Positions 34,967 to 44,737 of a stretch of DNA of 64,000 nucleotides are shown here, piece after piece (the first letter of the stretch is position 1; each line of letters begins with the position of its first letter). This DNA is from GWB2-37-7 sp049684915. GTDB lineage: Bacteria; Bacillota; Clostridia; Lutisporales; Lutisporaceae. Location: the NCBI GenBank assembly GCA_049684915.1, contig JBAVGO010000142.1, positions 44,528 to 108,527 of the forward strand, given 5' to 3'. The translations under genes were made by a program, and so were the position numbers. The notes beneath the pieces were generated by a model. The model saw only the letters and a list, made by a program, of their open reading frames with translations. It had not been told where the DNA came from and searched no databases.

Positions 34967-36616
34967 ACTACCTTGAAGCCCTTTTATTAAATTTAAACAA
35001 ACCTTATATACATGGTCACCGATTCTCTCAAAGTTTGTCACTATATCAAGATATATTACACCCGCATCCACACTACATTTATTTTCTTCAAGTCTCTTCA
35101 AGTGTGCATCAGCCAACTGCTTTGAAAGTTCATCAACTTGGTCTTCAATTTCAGTTGTTTTCTTTGCTAGTGCAATATCTCCATCTGTTATTGCTTGAAT
35201 TGTATCATTATACATATTCATTACCATACTTTCGAGTTCTTTCAGACCTTTTAAAGCATCATAGCTAAACTTTATCTGTCTTTCTCGAGTTATTTTAATC
35301 AAGTCAACCAAGTCTTCTGATCTATCCCCTATTCTTTCTATATAGTTAATAACATTAACCATTGCAGGAATCATAACAGATTCATCATCTGATAAAGGAC
35401 TTTTGGAGATTTCTATTATATATGCTGTAATATCCTTTTGTAAATTGTTTAACAGTAGTTCATCCTTGCTAACCAAATCTAGTTTCTTTGGGTCATTGCC
35501 ATACAGACCCTCCATAGTACTTGTTAGCATCTTCTTAGCTATCTGAGCACTTCTGATTATTTCTGACATTGAAGCTCTGAAGGCTGAGGATGGATTGTCA
35601 AGCAAAAGCTTATCCAAGTAATGTATTTTGTAGTCATCATCGCTTCCTCTACTTTTAATAAACTTTTCTAGGAAGGCTACATAATATTTTGTTATTGGTA
35701 AGAAAATTATAGCACTAACTAAATTGAATACTGTATGGGAATTAGCGATTTGAGCATCTATAGCATTGCCAAAACCGAAATTAACTGCCATATAATTTGT
35801 AATATTTTCAATCAACCATATGAAAGGTGTAAATGTTACTGCTACTAAAAGAACTCCAAAAACATTGTAAAGTGTATGTGCCCAAGCCGTTCTTCTAGCA
35901 TGTATGTTACCAGACATACTTGCCAACTGTGCTGTTACACAAGTACCAATATTATCTCCAAGCATTAGTAATACCGCAGTATTCAAATCAATCAAGTTAG
36001 CTTGTCCTAATACCATTACAACACCCACTGTAGCGGCGCTGCTGTGAACCATGGCTGTAGCTAAAGCCCCTAGCAAGATACCTACTAACGGCATTGATGC
36101 ATAGTTCTGGAAGAAAAATCTTAAAGTTTCATTTGTCTTCAAGAATGGAACACCAGAGTTTAAAATCTTCAGTCCTAAGAACATTAAGCCAAAGCCCATT
36201 AGAGCGTCACCTAAGTTCTTTGTTGTTTTATTTTTTGCGAAATATGATATTGCAAAACCTATACCAAGCACTGGCAAGGCGATTTCAGTCAATTTAAACT
36301 TAAAGCTGAAGGCCATAAGCTGTGCTGTGATCGTGGTACCTATGTTAGCACCATAAATTATACCTACAGCATTTGGCAGCTTCATCAGTCCTGCATTTAC
36401 AAAGCCTACTGTCAAAACTGTTATAGCGGTACTACTTTGAACTAATACTGTAAGGACTATACCTACTAGGAACGCACTCCATACTCTGCCAGTGAAGAAA
36501 GACAGCATTTTCTTCATCATCTTTCCGGAGGCTTTTTCCAAGCCCTCACCCATTTTATCGACTCCATACATAAGAAGAGCAGTCCCTCCAATGAGACCAA
36601 ATATAAGCTCTTTCAT
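34949..36616 (-). CDS. Na+/phosphate cotransporter family protein with PhoU domain
   Basis: A 555-residue protein. The start at 36616 follows GGAGGGG. The membrane part (about residues 1-310) has two inverted Na/Pi-II repeats, each with the QSS-type motif: VLTVLVQSSTAITVL and MVHSSAATVGVV, and LLMLGDNIGTCVTAQLAS. The C-terminal 220 residues form a PhoU-like helical domain (ERIGDRSEDLVDLI, FERIGDHVYKVC). Relatives (YjbB/NptA type) move phosphate with sodium. Single gene with a hairpin at its end. It is unlikely to be fused wrongly, since this domain order is standard. Confidence 0.93.
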   Translation of the reverse strand: MKELIFGLIGGTALLMYGVDKMGEGLEKASGKMMKKMLSFFTGRVWSAFLVGIVLTVLVQSSTAITVLTVGFVNAGLMKLPNAVGIIYGANIGTTITAQLMAFSFKFKLTEIALPVLGIGFAISYFAKNKTTKNLGDALMGFGLMFLGLKILNSGVPFLKTNETLRFFFQNYASMPLVGILLGALATAMVHSSAATVGVVMVLGQANLIDLNTAVLLMLGDNIGTCVTAQLASMSGNIHARRTAWAHTLYNVFGVLLVAVTFTPFIWLIENITNYMAVNFGFGNAIDAQIANSHTVFNLVSAIIFLPITKYYVAFLEKFIKSRGSDDDYKIHYLDKLLLDNPSSAFRASMSEIIRSAQIAKKMLTSTMEGLYGNDPKKLDLVSKDELLLNNLQKDITAYIIEISKSPLSDDESVMIPAMVNVINYIERIGDRSEDLVDLIKITRERQIKFSYDALKGLKELESMVMNMYNDTIQAITDGDIALAKKTTEIEDQVDELSKQLADAHLKRLEENKCSVDAGVIYLDIVTNFERIGDHVYKVCLNLIKGLQGSTKENN

Positions 36617-36765
36617 AAAACCCCTCCATAAAATAAATAAATAACATATGCTAGATAATTCTATCATATACGTTCTAAATATCCAATGGGAAGACTAACT
36701 GAAAATTTATGTATATCTCGGCATTGCAAGCATTTCTTCTATTCATTAAAAAATTAATTATATAC

Positions 36766-37719
36766 CTATATCACCCTAAAAATCACTCCTAAACCTATGG
36801 ATAAAGCTAATACCGTATTCATGAGCACAAAATTCTTCACAGCTAATACAAATGTATCCTTCTTGGTCTGAACTTGCCTAAACATCTTTATATTCCTGCT
36901 TACTGGTACAAAAGTGATTAACGCAATCACTGATACAATAGGTATTGCACCTACAGCAATTGCTGTAACAATAGCTGCAAAGCCTATATAATAAAGTAAA
37001 GCAAAAAGCTTCAGTGCAGCTTCCTTTCCTATATATATAGGAAGTGTATATCTTTTGTTTACTATATCATCGTCAATATCGCAAATATTGTTTGCAAGCA
37101 TGATATTTGCGATTCCAACAATTGCAGGCAAAGACACCAATATTATATTTATAATCTCCATAGCATTTATATTTATGTTTATTACTAGACCAATTATATT
37201 AATGTCTAAAATATTTAACTCTATCACATGAATATATGCAGCAATAAAGGTAATTATGAAGCCCATAATCAATCCTGAAAAAAATTCTCCAAGAGGGGTC
37301 CAAGATATTGGAACTGGTCCATAGGAATATAAAATTCCTATTCCAAAGGATATAGCTCCTAGTAATAGCACTACTAACCCAGTATTTAAGAATAGAAAGA
37401 CTCCTGCTGTAGTCGCAATAGTCAGAAGAAGTATAATAGTAGCTATTACTGCACCTTCCTTCAGCTTATAGCTTACTATGGCATTATGACTTTCATAGCC
37501 ATAGCCTTGAGTCTTTACAGCTCTCTTATAATCCATATAATTATTTAATGCAGTTGTTGTCATGTCAAAAGTAAGAAGTGACAAGAACATTAATACAAAG
37601 TTTGTCAGGTTAAATCTTTCAAATCTATAAAGTGCATAAAACGTACCAAGAAAAAAGGGAATCATGCTGGCTACCTTAGTCTGAATCTCCACCAGCTTTA
37701 AAAAACTTGCTAATGTCAT
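36766..37719 (-). CDS. UbiA-family prenyltransferase (MenA-like)
   Basis: A 317-residue membrane protein with eight or nine helices. The start at 37719 follows GGAGG. The two aspartate-rich motifs are TALNNYMDYKRA (N-x3-D, near residue 75) and NNICDIDDDIVNKRYTLP (near residue 205), the sites that bind magnesium and prenyl diphosphate. Overall resemblance is to 1,4-dihydroxy-2-naphthoate polyprenyltransferase (MenA), which makes menaquinone, but no other menaquinone gene is in the window, so another aromatic acceptor is possible. The start codon lies 104 bases after the DEAD-box helicase gene, which is upstream on the same strand. Confidence 0.87.
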   Translation of the reverse strand: MTLASFLKLVEIQTKVASMIPFFLGTFYALYRFERFNLTNFVLMFLSLLTFDMTTTALNNYMDYKRAVKTQGYGYESHNAIVSYKLKEGAVIATIILLLTIATTAGVFLFLNTGLVVLLLGAISFGIGILYSYGPVPISWTPLGEFFSGLIMGFIITFIAAYIHVIELNILDINIIGLVINININAMEIINIILVSLPAIVGIANIMLANNICDIDDDIVNKRYTLPIYIGKEAALKLFALLYYIGFAAIVTAIAVGAIPIVSVIALITFVPVSRNIKMFRQVQTKKDTFVLAVKNFVLMNTVLALSIGLGVIFRVI

Positions 37720-37784
37720 AATTACCTCCATTATGTTAATCTGACTACTACATAACCTTAACTTTATGTTTAGTAATCTCATTA

Positions 37785-37816
37785 TACAAAAGCACATGTA
37801 TCATAAGTACATGTGC
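37785..37816 (-). terminator. Terminator of the DEAD-box helicase gene
   Basis: GCACATGTA/TACATGTGC (37792-37800 with 37808-37816) is followed on the minus strand by TTTTGT. Confidence 0.75.
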
Positions 37817-37823
37817 CTTTCTT

Positions 37824-39401
37824 TTATTGCTGTTCTTTTCTTTTGGAAATCTCGATTTTTACTTTTCTACGACAAAGTCGTTTGTCGCTACAATTCTCTA
37901 TAATTTTTTGAGCTGCATCATGTTTTACATTTACAAATGTAAATTTATCAAGTATATCTATATCTCCAACATCAGTCTTGTTTGTATTTGCATTTTCACT
38001 GAAGAACTGAAGCAGTTCCTTTGGATTTAACTTATCCATACGTCCTACAGTTAGGAACAGTCTTACAGTATCTGTTTTTATTCCTATACTGTTTTCTGTA
38101 TAATCAAAGCTTACTTCCTTGCTGTATACTATGTTCATCAGAGCAGCAGTAACGTCAACAAGATTGAACTCATCATCTAGCTCAGCAGCTAAAGGTATAA
38201 ATCTCTTATATTGCTCCTTCGCAAGAGTTTCTCTTACCTTGTCTACAGTGCCTCTATATTTTGACATGAATATATCATCAATAGTCGGAATCTCTTTTCT
38301 TTTAATCTTACTCTTGGTCGCTTTCTCAATCTGCTTTAATGCCATATATTCCCTTGCAGTAACAAGAGTGTAGGCTATGCCTTCCTTCTTTGCTCTTCCT
38401 GTTCTCCCAATTCTATGCACATAGGAATCTGTATCCTGTGGCAAGTCATAGTTTATAACGTGAGTTACATCCTCTACGTCAATACCTCTGGCAGCTACGT
38501 CTGTAGCAACCAAAAATTCCAGATTGCCTTCCTTAAACTTTCTTAAGGTGTTAAGTCTTTGACTTTGGTTCATATCTCCATGCATACCCTCTACATTGTA
38601 GCCTCTGGTCTGCATAGCTTCTACTAATTCATCTACACCCTTTTTAGTCTTACAGAATATAATTGCTATTGAGGGTTCATCTACATCCAGAATTCTACAA
38701 AGCGTTTCAAACCTATTGTTTTGCTTTATCTCAAAATAGAATTGCTCTACTGTTGAAACAGTCATAGTGCTCTTTACTATGCTTATTTGCTTTGTATCTG
38801 GCTTCATGTATCTCTTAGCCAGCTTTCTGATTGCCTCAGGCATAGTGGCAGAAAACAACATGGTCTGCCTTTCACTCTTGCAATTTCTTATTATTTCTTC
38901 GATATCCTCAATAAAGCCCATATTAAGCATTTCATCTGCTTCGTCAAGTACCAAAAATTCTACATTACTAAGATCCATAATTTTTCTTCTTATTAAATCA
39001 AGCACTCTACCTGGAGTACCTACCACAATGTCTATGCCTCTTCTTAATGCCCTGATTTGTCTATCAATTGGCTGACCACCGTATACAGGCAGCAAAGTTA
39101 CTCTAGTATGCTTTGCTATTCTAACTATCTCATCATTTACCTGAATAGCCAGCTCTCTTGTAGGAGCTAGTATTATACAGCTGATTTTGCCTTCAACCCT
39201 TTTCATGTTACTCAGAATCGGTGCACCAAATGCCAAAGTCTTACCTGTTCCAGTTTGAGCCTGGCCTATAATATCGTTGCCTGCTAGTGCTATAGGTATA
39301 ACCTCAGCTTGTATATGTGATGGCTCTTCAAATCCCATATCATCAATTGCTTTTAGTATTCTTTCGTCTAGACCTAGTTCGTTAAACTTCTTATTCTCCA
39401 T
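37824..39401 (-). CDS. DEAD-box ATP-dependent RNA helicase
   Basis: A 525-residue helicase. The start at 39401 is preferred because AGAAGG lies 6 bases upstream. Motifs in order: Q motif (FNELGLDERI...IQ), I AQTGTGKT, Ia PTRELA, Ib TPGR, II DEAD, III SAT, V ARGIDV and VI HRIGRTGRA. The C-terminal 75 residues form a DbpA-like RNA-binding domain (VRLFLTVGRMDKLNPKELLQFF), so ribosome assembly or mRNA remodelling, as for CshA/DbpA, is likely. The leader region upstream (39455-39573) is unusually structured and may be a regulatory mRNA leader. Confidence 0.95.
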   Translation of the reverse strand: MENKKFNELGLDERILKAIDDMGFEEPSHIQAEVIPIALAGNDIIGQAQTGTGKTLAFGAPILSNMKRVEGKISCIILAPTRELAIQVNDEIVRIAKHTRVTLLPVYGGQPIDRQIRALRRGIDIVVGTPGRVLDLIRRKIMDLSNVEFLVLDEADEMLNMGFIEDIEEIIRNCKSERQTMLFSATMPEAIRKLAKRYMKPDTKQISIVKSTMTVSTVEQFYFEIKQNNRFETLCRILDVDEPSIAIIFCKTKKGVDELVEAMQTRGYNVEGMHGDMNQSQRLNTLRKFKEGNLEFLVATDVAARGIDVEDVTHVINYDLPQDTDSYVHRIGRTGRAKKEGIAYTLVTAREYMALKQIEKATKSKIKRKEIPTIDDIFMSKYRGTVDKVRETLAKEQYKRFIPLAAELDDEFNLVDVTAALMNIVYSKEVSFDYTENSIGIKTDTVRLFLTVGRMDKLNPKELLQFFSENANTNKTDVGDIDILDKFTFVNVKHDAAQKIIENCSDKRLCRRKVKIEISKRKEQQ

Positions 39402-39454
39402 TTTCATCCTTCTTTCAAACATTAATTTATTATTAGTATTATAACCAACGGTGC

Positions 39455-39573
39455 GATTAAAATAAGCTTAATAAGTTAAATATGCAATATTTTGTTATAA
39501 AAATAAGATGTCCGTCCACAAAATATATTTATAATTGCATATGCTTATTTTAATCTTTAAATATATATTTAAA
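39455..39573 (-). promoter_or_regulatory. Large structured leader region upstream of the DEAD-box helicase
   Basis: An uninterrupted 3' arm (39534-39555) pairs with two separated blocks: 39455-39467 (13 bp) and 39480-39488 (9 bp), giving a 101-base stem with a 12-base bulge. An AT-only palindrome (39556-39573) is adjacent. It lies 54 bases from the helicase start and is not followed by a T-run. Confidence 0.55.
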
Positions 39574-39576
39574 GAA

Positions 39577-39885
39577 TCAAGGTTTCCATAGCTGGCTATC
39601 CATATCTATAGCTCCATCCAGCCTAAAAATAACCCCTTCTGCCTCAAGCAAGCTTCTTTGTATATCCTGTCCACCAAAGACATAATCTGGTGCTAGCTTT
39701 CCTGCCTTGTTTACCACTCTATGACATGGAAGCTTCCTATTCTTTGGTACGGCTCTCATAGCCCAGCCTACCGTCCTGGCGCCATTTGACATGCCAGCCA
39801 AGACTGCTATCTGCCCATAGGTTGCAACCTTCCCCACAGGTATTCTGGCAACTATGCTGTATATCTTCTCAAATGCAGAGCTCAT
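39577..39885 (-). CDS. MGMT-family DNA-binding protein (alkyltransferase-like)
   Basis: A 102-residue protein containing only the DNA-binding half of O6-alkylguanine methyltransferases. It has PVGKVATYGQIAVLAGMSNGARTVG with the helix-turn-helix and arginine finger, and the active-site motif KLPCHRVVNKAG, with Cys kept. Alkyltransferase-like proteins of E. coli YbaZ type have Trp at this position, so this one may still transfer alkyl groups; its lack of the N-terminal domain resembles Atl proteins that flag damage for excision repair. The start at 39885 follows GGAGG. It is separated from the next minus-strand gene by the structured leader. Confidence 0.88.
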   Translation of the reverse strand: MSSAFEKIYSIVARIPVGKVATYGQIAVLAGMSNGARTVGWAMRAVPKNRKLPCHRVVNKAGKLAPDYVFGGQDIQRSLLEAEGVIFRLDGAIDMDSQLWKP

Positions 39886-40032
39886 ACTATTCCTCCACAA
39901 AATAAAAACTCTATCCTGCGGATAGAGTTAATGTCAAATGTCAATATTTAATCTATTCCAAATTGGTTATATCCAACATTACTATTATACGCATAATATT
40001 GGATACATGCAAGAAAATTTTTACCGAGTTAT

Positions 40033-41967
40033 TTATTTTCTACTTTCCACCAGTTTACTATAAGCGTTAACTGTTAGAAAATAATATACCATATATATCA
40101 AGCTATAGGCACCTATTGTCACTATAAGTGGTATAAAAATATCCATTGCTAGAGCTTTTTTCAAGATATATACTGCTACTACGCTATGCATTATCCCTAC
40201 TAATAATGGAAGCATAAATACAAACAACATCTGTCTGCTTATAATAGATCTTATCTCCTTGATACTATAGCCTATATTCTTAAGTATTTTGTATCGCTTC
40301 TTATCCTCATTGGCTTCTGATAGCTGCTTGAAGAATATAATACTACCTGTAGCCATGAGGAATACCAAGCCCAAGAAAGCTCCTATAAATATCGTTAGTC
40401 CCGAAGCTGCCACTTCTGATTTATATCTGTAGTAATAGGCAGAAAAGGTTTCTTGCAAATCACCAGAACTCGCTATCTTGCTTTCAAAAACACTATATAA
40501 TTCTTCAGTAAGAGCTTCGCTATCTCTTGCACCTTCTATAATATACACCTTTCCCTGTACAAGCTTTCCCTTTGACTTGAACTGCTCATATAGATCATCA
40601 TCTACTACAGCCATATAATCAGCCAACCTTTCATTTAACAAAGCAGTAGACTTAAAACTCTTTATGTTAAAGCTTGTTGCTTCTCCGTCTAGCATAAGCT
40701 CCAGCTTACTGTCTTTAGAAGCATCTAGCAGAGTTCTATTATAAAACGGATCTATGAACACAATATCCTTATAAAAGTCCAAATATACCCTATCCTTTAA
40801 ACCTCTTATCTCCGCAATTCTGTTATAGCTGCTTTCTGATATTACACTAATTTCTTTGTTTCTATACGATTCTTTATATCCAACATCAGGCAGCTTGCCT
40901 TGAGCCTTTATTAATTCTACCTCCGTAGAGCTTTTTATTGAGTGTTGAGGATATTTGGCTATTACAGCTTCTACTGTTTCATCTAACCCCTTCTCTTCAC
41001 TTAAATATACATAACTAAATGGGTATCTCTCAATTAAAGTTGTTCGAAAGTCATAATAAAAGCTTGAGGTTACTCCCATAGCGGTTAAGGTTGTAGCACT
41101 TAAAACTGCTATAGTTGCCAAGGTTTTGGAATGTGCCTTCAATCTATACATTAGCTGAGAAGTGCTTACAAGATTGACCCCCTTGTAATAGCTTGCTTTG
41201 TTTTTCTTTGCCAGTTTTATTATATAAACTGACATGTATGAGAAAAGAAGATAGGTTCCTGCTACTACAACAACAAGGGTTATTATCGGATGCCATATAT
41301 AATATTGCTTGGCTGACATATAGTAGGTATATCCTCCTCCAATTAGAATAAAAGATAATAAAGCTACTATCCATGAGCTTTTGGGTGGCTTTTCCCCTAT
41401 GTTTTCTGCTTTAAATAAGTCTATTAGCTTAAATCTGTATATTATACTATAACCATGTAGAGATGTAACAAGAAACAATATTGAAAATATAATAGTTGTA
41501 TTTATAATTGGCTGCGAAAGCAAAGCGAATTTTACATATATAGAATATCCCATAAGTCTTAACAGCACCATCACAAACAGCTTAGATAAAAGGCTTCCTA
41601 ATATAGTTCCAGTGACTAATGCCAAGATTCCCATCATTAGATTTTCATAAAAAAGCATTCTGCCTATTTCTCTTTTCTTAACTCCCATAAGAGAATACAA
41701 CCCTACTTCCTTTTTCCGTCTCTTGATGAAAAAAGAATTGGAGTACCATATAAATATACCAGCGAATAATGCTATAACTATTGATGAGGTTTTGAAGGTG
41801 CCCTCTATACTAGCTTTGATCTCTCGTAGAGCTACCACCTGCTGATTATACTGAATAGATGTAAAAACATAATATATCATTATGCTAAAAACCATGGATA
41901 CGAAGTATATCAGGTAACTGTTAAAGTTTCTCCTTATGTTTTTAAAGGCCATGTTAAATAAGGTCAC
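40033..41967 (-). CDS. BceB-type ABC transporter permease
   Basis: A permease of about 644 residues. The start GTG at 41967 has GGAGG 8 bases upstream; the longer reading begins within that site. Ten helices are predicted, with a large extracytoplasmic domain of about 200 residues between helices 7 and 8 (region RYPFSYVYLSEEKGLDETVE onward), the mark of BceB/VraG permeases that remove or sense peptide antibiotics. The N-terminal FKNIRRNFNSYLIYF and FIWYSNSFFIKRRKKEVGLYS are family sequences. Its start overlaps the upstream ATPase gene by 14 bases. It works with the ATPase and two-component genes upstream. Confidence 0.92.
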   Translation of the reverse strand: MTLFNMAFKNIRRNFNSYLIYFVSMVFSIMIYYVFTSIQYNQQVVALREIKASIEGTFKTSSIVIALFAGIFIWYSNSFFIKRRKKEVGLYSLMGVKKREIGRMLFYENLMMGILALVTGTILGSLLSKLFVMVLLRLMGYSIYVKFALLSQPIINTTIIFSILFLVTSLHGYSIIYRFKLIDLFKAENIGEKPPKSSWIVALLSFILIGGGYTYYMSAKQYYIWHPIITLVVVVAGTYLLFSYMSVYIIKLAKKNKASYYKGVNLVSTSQLMYRLKAHSKTLATIAVLSATTLTAMGVTSSFYYDFRTTLIERYPFSYVYLSEEKGLDETVEAVIAKYPQHSIKSSTEVELIKAQGKLPDVGYKESYRNKEISVISESSYNRIAEIRGLKDRVYLDFYKDIVFIDPFYNRTLLDASKDSKLELMLDGEATSFNIKSFKSTALLNERLADYMAVVDDDLYEQFKSKGKLVQGKVYIIEGARDSEALTEELYSVFESKIASSGDLQETFSAYYYRYKSEVAASGLTIFIGAFLGLVFLMATGSIIFFKQLSEANEDKKRYKILKNIGYSIKEIRSIISRQMLFVFMLPLLVGIMHSVVAVYILKKALAMDIFIPLIVTIGAYSLIYMVYYFLTVNAYSKLVESRK

Positions 41968-42718
41968 TATTGTCACCTCCCATAGTCTTTAGAACATCAA
42001 GAATCCTTTGGAAAAATTCCTTTCTGGAGCTGCTCTTATAAAGCTCTGTGAAAAGCTGTCCATCCTTTATGAATATTATCCTTTTGCAGTAGCTGGCTGC
42101 GAAGGCGTCGTGGGTTACCAACATAATGTTTGCTCCATTGCTTTGGTTTAATTCATTCAAGCATTGTAAAAGCTCCATAGATGACTTGGAATCTAAGGCT
42201 CCTGTAGGTTCATCTGCAAGTATAAGCTTAGGCTGGTGAATTATTGCTCTGGCCGCTGCTGTCCTTTGCTTCTGACCACCAGAGATTTCGTAAGGGTACT
42301 TATGCAGGATATCCTCTATTCCCAGCATATTGCTTACCTCTGACGCTCTCTGCTCAATAATATTTGGCTTTACTCTTGCTAAGGTCAAGGGTAGTATCAT
42401 ATTTTCCTTTACACTTAAAGTGTCCAACAGGTTAAAATCTTGAAAAATAAATCCCAGCTTACTCCTTCTAAAGTTAGAAAGTTGGTTCTCACTCATTTTT
42501 ACAATATCTTCTCCGTCAATTAGTACGGTACCTGAGGTTGGCTTATCAATGGTAGAAATGATATTTAAAAGTGTTGTCTTTCCTGCACCAGAAGGACCCA
42601 TTATACCCACAAACTCCCCCTGCTTTATCTCAATGTCGATGTCCTGCAAGGCGGTATAGTTGTTACCTCTGGCTCCATAAATTTTCTTCAGGTTTTTTGC
42701 AGTTAATATATTATCCAT
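41954..42718 (-). CDS. BceA-type ABC transporter ATPase
   Basis: A 254-residue ATPase. Walker A GPSGAGKTT near residue 45, Q-loop FQDFNLL, signature SGGQKQRTAAARA, Walker B LILADEPTGALD and the switch His in MLVTHDAF are all present. It belongs to the MacB/LolD/BceA family. The start at 42718 follows GGAGG. Its 3' end overlaps the permease start, so the two are translationally coupled. With the permease it would form a flux-sensing antibiotic-resistance transporter signalling to the upstream kinase. Confidence 0.95.
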   Translation of the reverse strand: MDNILTAKNLKKIYGARGNNYTALQDIDIEIKQGEFVGIMGPSGAGKTTLLNIISTIDKPTSGTVLIDGEDIVKMSENQLSNFRRSKLGFIFQDFNLLDTLSVKENMILPLTLARVKPNIIEQRASEVSNMLGIEDILHKYPYEISGGQKQRTAAARAIIHQPKLILADEPTGALDSKSSMELLQCLNELNQSNGANIMLVTHDAFAASYCKRIIFIKDGQLFTELYKSSSRKEFFQRILDVLKTMGGDNSDLI

Positions 42719-42841
42719 AAAACTACCTCCAAATTTACATGATTTAAAATAGGTTGAAAGCAAATCCAGCCTTCAACCATTATTCTAAATAAATACAGCA
42801 TTTTGTACCATCTATTAACATAACAAACAGTAGTTTTATAC

Positions 42842-43876
42842 TTACATTTTTGTCACATTGAAGTAATCTATAAGCCTTGGAAAATGAATTGTCAATTTTG
42901 TATACTTACCGCTGGCAGCTTCTATTGATATATCGTGTCCTAGCTTCCGTGCCAATCTACGAGCAAGATACAAACCCATACCTGTAGCTTTATAATCCTG
43001 TCTTCCTGTTTGACCGGTGAAGCCTCTGTCAAAAACCCTTGCGATATCTTCTTCCTTAATTCCTATTCCATTATCTTCAATAATAAGTTGCTTTTCCTTT
43101 CCCTTGGTTATAGCTTTTATGTTGATCTGTCCTCCGTTGACGGTGTATTTCAAGGAATTAGCTAATATTTGATCTATAATGTAGAACAACCACTTTTTGT
43201 CAGTGATAACCTCCAAATCAGCATTTTGTATATCTACACTTATCTTTTTGTTAATAAAGGTTTTTGCATGTTTCTTAACAGCACCTTTAACCACTTCCTC
43301 CAAATTTACTTCACTTATTATATAATCTCTGGCAAATTCATCAGCTCTAGAATTATATAGTATTTGCTCAATTTGAGCTTCTATCTTGTCCAGCTCTTCT
43401 TTAAGGCTTGCCAACACCTCTTCCATAGGTTTATCTACGCCATTTTCTATAACCAATTTGCTGGCAGCAATAGGAGTTTTTATTTCATGCACCCAAGAGG
43501 TAATATATTCAAGGTTCTCTTTCTTTTCATCATAAAGCTTTTCTAACTTAGCATTGTGCTGTTCATATAGCTTTTGCAGCAGCTCTGTATATACTCTTTG
43601 CTCAAAGCTCTTGCCCTCAGGTAAAGAATTTAGTATATTATCCTCTGAAGTCTTAATTACTTCTTTAAGCTTTTTATAAAATTTGTTTTTCAAGCTATAG
43701 CCTGCAAAAAGATAAGCTATAAGCATAATGAAACAAACAGTATTTATATATAAGAGCTCGTTAAAAACTAAGCCTTTTGGTATATTCAAATAATAAACAC
43801 TACTAACAAATATCATAAGCAGCATGTACAATAGCAAGAAACGCCTTTTATCCCAAATATAGCTGATAAAACTCAT
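42842..43876 (-). CDS. BceS-type intramembrane-sensing histidine kinase
   Basis: A 344-residue kinase with two N-terminal membrane helices and almost no extracellular loop (LLLYMLLMIFVSSVYYL and YINTVCFIMLIAYLFAGYS), typical of kinases that sense through a partner transporter. The phosphoacceptor His is in ITSWVHEIKTPIAASKL, the N box in DQILANSLKYT and the G boxes in IEDNGIGIKEED and GMGLYLARRLA. Its ATG overlaps the stop of the response regulator gene by four bases. It is 123 bases upstream of the ATPase start. Confidence 0.94.
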   Translation of the reverse strand: MSFISYIWDKRRFLLLYMLLMIFVSSVYYLNIPKGLVFNELLYINTVCFIMLIAYLFAGYSLKNKFYKKLKEVIKTSEDNILNSLPEGKSFEQRVYTELLQKLYEQHNAKLEKLYDEKKENLEYITSWVHEIKTPIAASKLVIENGVDKPMEEVLASLKEELDKIEAQIEQILYNSRADEFARDYIISEVNLEEVVKGAVKKHAKTFINKKISVDIQNADLEVITDKKWLFYIIDQILANSLKYTVNGGQINIKAITKGKEKQLIIEDNGIGIKEEDIARVFDRGFTGQTGRQDYKATGMGLYLARRLARKLGHDISIEAASGKYTKLTIHFPRLIDYFNVTKM

Positions 43877-44547
43877 TGTATTATATACCCCTGTCCTCTC
43901 TTAGTTTTTATATAATCCTTCAAGCCCACATCTTCTAGGCTCTTGCGCAGTCTATTTATATTTACTGTAAGGGTATTATCATCTACAAAGCTCTCATCTT
44001 CCCATAGCTTACGCATTATCTCATCTCGACTTACTACCTTACCGCTCTTTTCCATAAGCATATTCAGTATTCTAAATTCATTTTTACTAAGCTCCAGCTT
44101 ATTCTGCTTATAAATCACAGAATTATCCTTTAGGTTCAACACTACGCCGCCATGCTCTACGATGCTGCTCTCCACATCCACATACGAATACGTTCTGCGA
44201 AGCAGTGCATTTACCTTTGCAAGCAAGACTTCAAGGGAGAAGGGCTTTTGTACAAAGTCATCTCCACCCATATTTACAGCCATAATTATATCCATATTTG
44301 AATTTCTTGAGGAAATAAATATTATAGGAACCTTGGAGATTTCTCTTATCTTGCCACACCAGTAAAACCCATCAAAAGCAGGAAGGTTTATATCCATCAA
44401 CACCAAGTGAGGATTATAGGCTGCAAAGCTTTCCATTACCTTGCTAAAATCCTCTACTATTAAGCCCTCATAGCCCCACTTTAGTATGTTCTCCAGTATT
44501 ATATCTCGTATCTTTACATCATCTTCTACTATTAGTATGTTAAACAT
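43873..44547 (-). CDS. OmpR-family response regulator (BceR-type)
   Basis: A 224-residue regulator. The receiver domain has acidic residues in ILIVEDDVKI, the phosphoacceptor Asp in LVLMDINLPAFDG and the Lys in FVQKPFSL. The C-terminal winged helix has ELSKNEFRILNMLMEKSG and DNTLTVNINRLRKSLE. The start at 44547 has GGGGAATG about 7 bases upstream. It is the first gene of the module and probably activates the ABC transporter genes in response to peptide antibiotics. Confidence 0.95.
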   Translation of the reverse strand: MFNILIVEDDVKIRDIILENILKWGYEGLIVEDFSKVMESFAAYNPHLVLMDINLPAFDGFYWCGKIREISKVPIIFISSRNSNMDIIMAVNMGGDDFVQKPFSLEVLLAKVNALLRRTYSYVDVESSIVEHGGVVLNLKDNSVIYKQNKLELSKNEFRILNMLMEKSGKVVSRDEIMRKLWEDESFVDDNTLTVNINRLRKSLEDVGLKDYIKTKRGQGYIIQ

Positions 44548-44700
44548 GACCATTCCCCTTTTTATGTTAATTAAAAGCAAGTTTTAAATATAAGACTAGT
44601 ATTATTATCCTAATAGTATCAAAAGAGCTATACTTTAGCAATGCGTTAACCAAAGGCAATATAAGTGCTATGTTAATCTTTTATTCAATTTAACATATTT

Positions 44701-44737
44701 CAACAAATATTTAACGATTATCATTAAATATTTGTTG
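44701..44737. promoter_or_regulatory. 14-bp palindromic operator candidate overlapping the -35 box
   Basis: CAACAAATATTTAA (44701-44714) and its exact complement (44724-44737) are separated by 9 bases. The second arm covers the first three bases of TTGACT (44735-44740). The small Cro-like protein at 45410 is a likely ligand. Confidence 0.7.
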
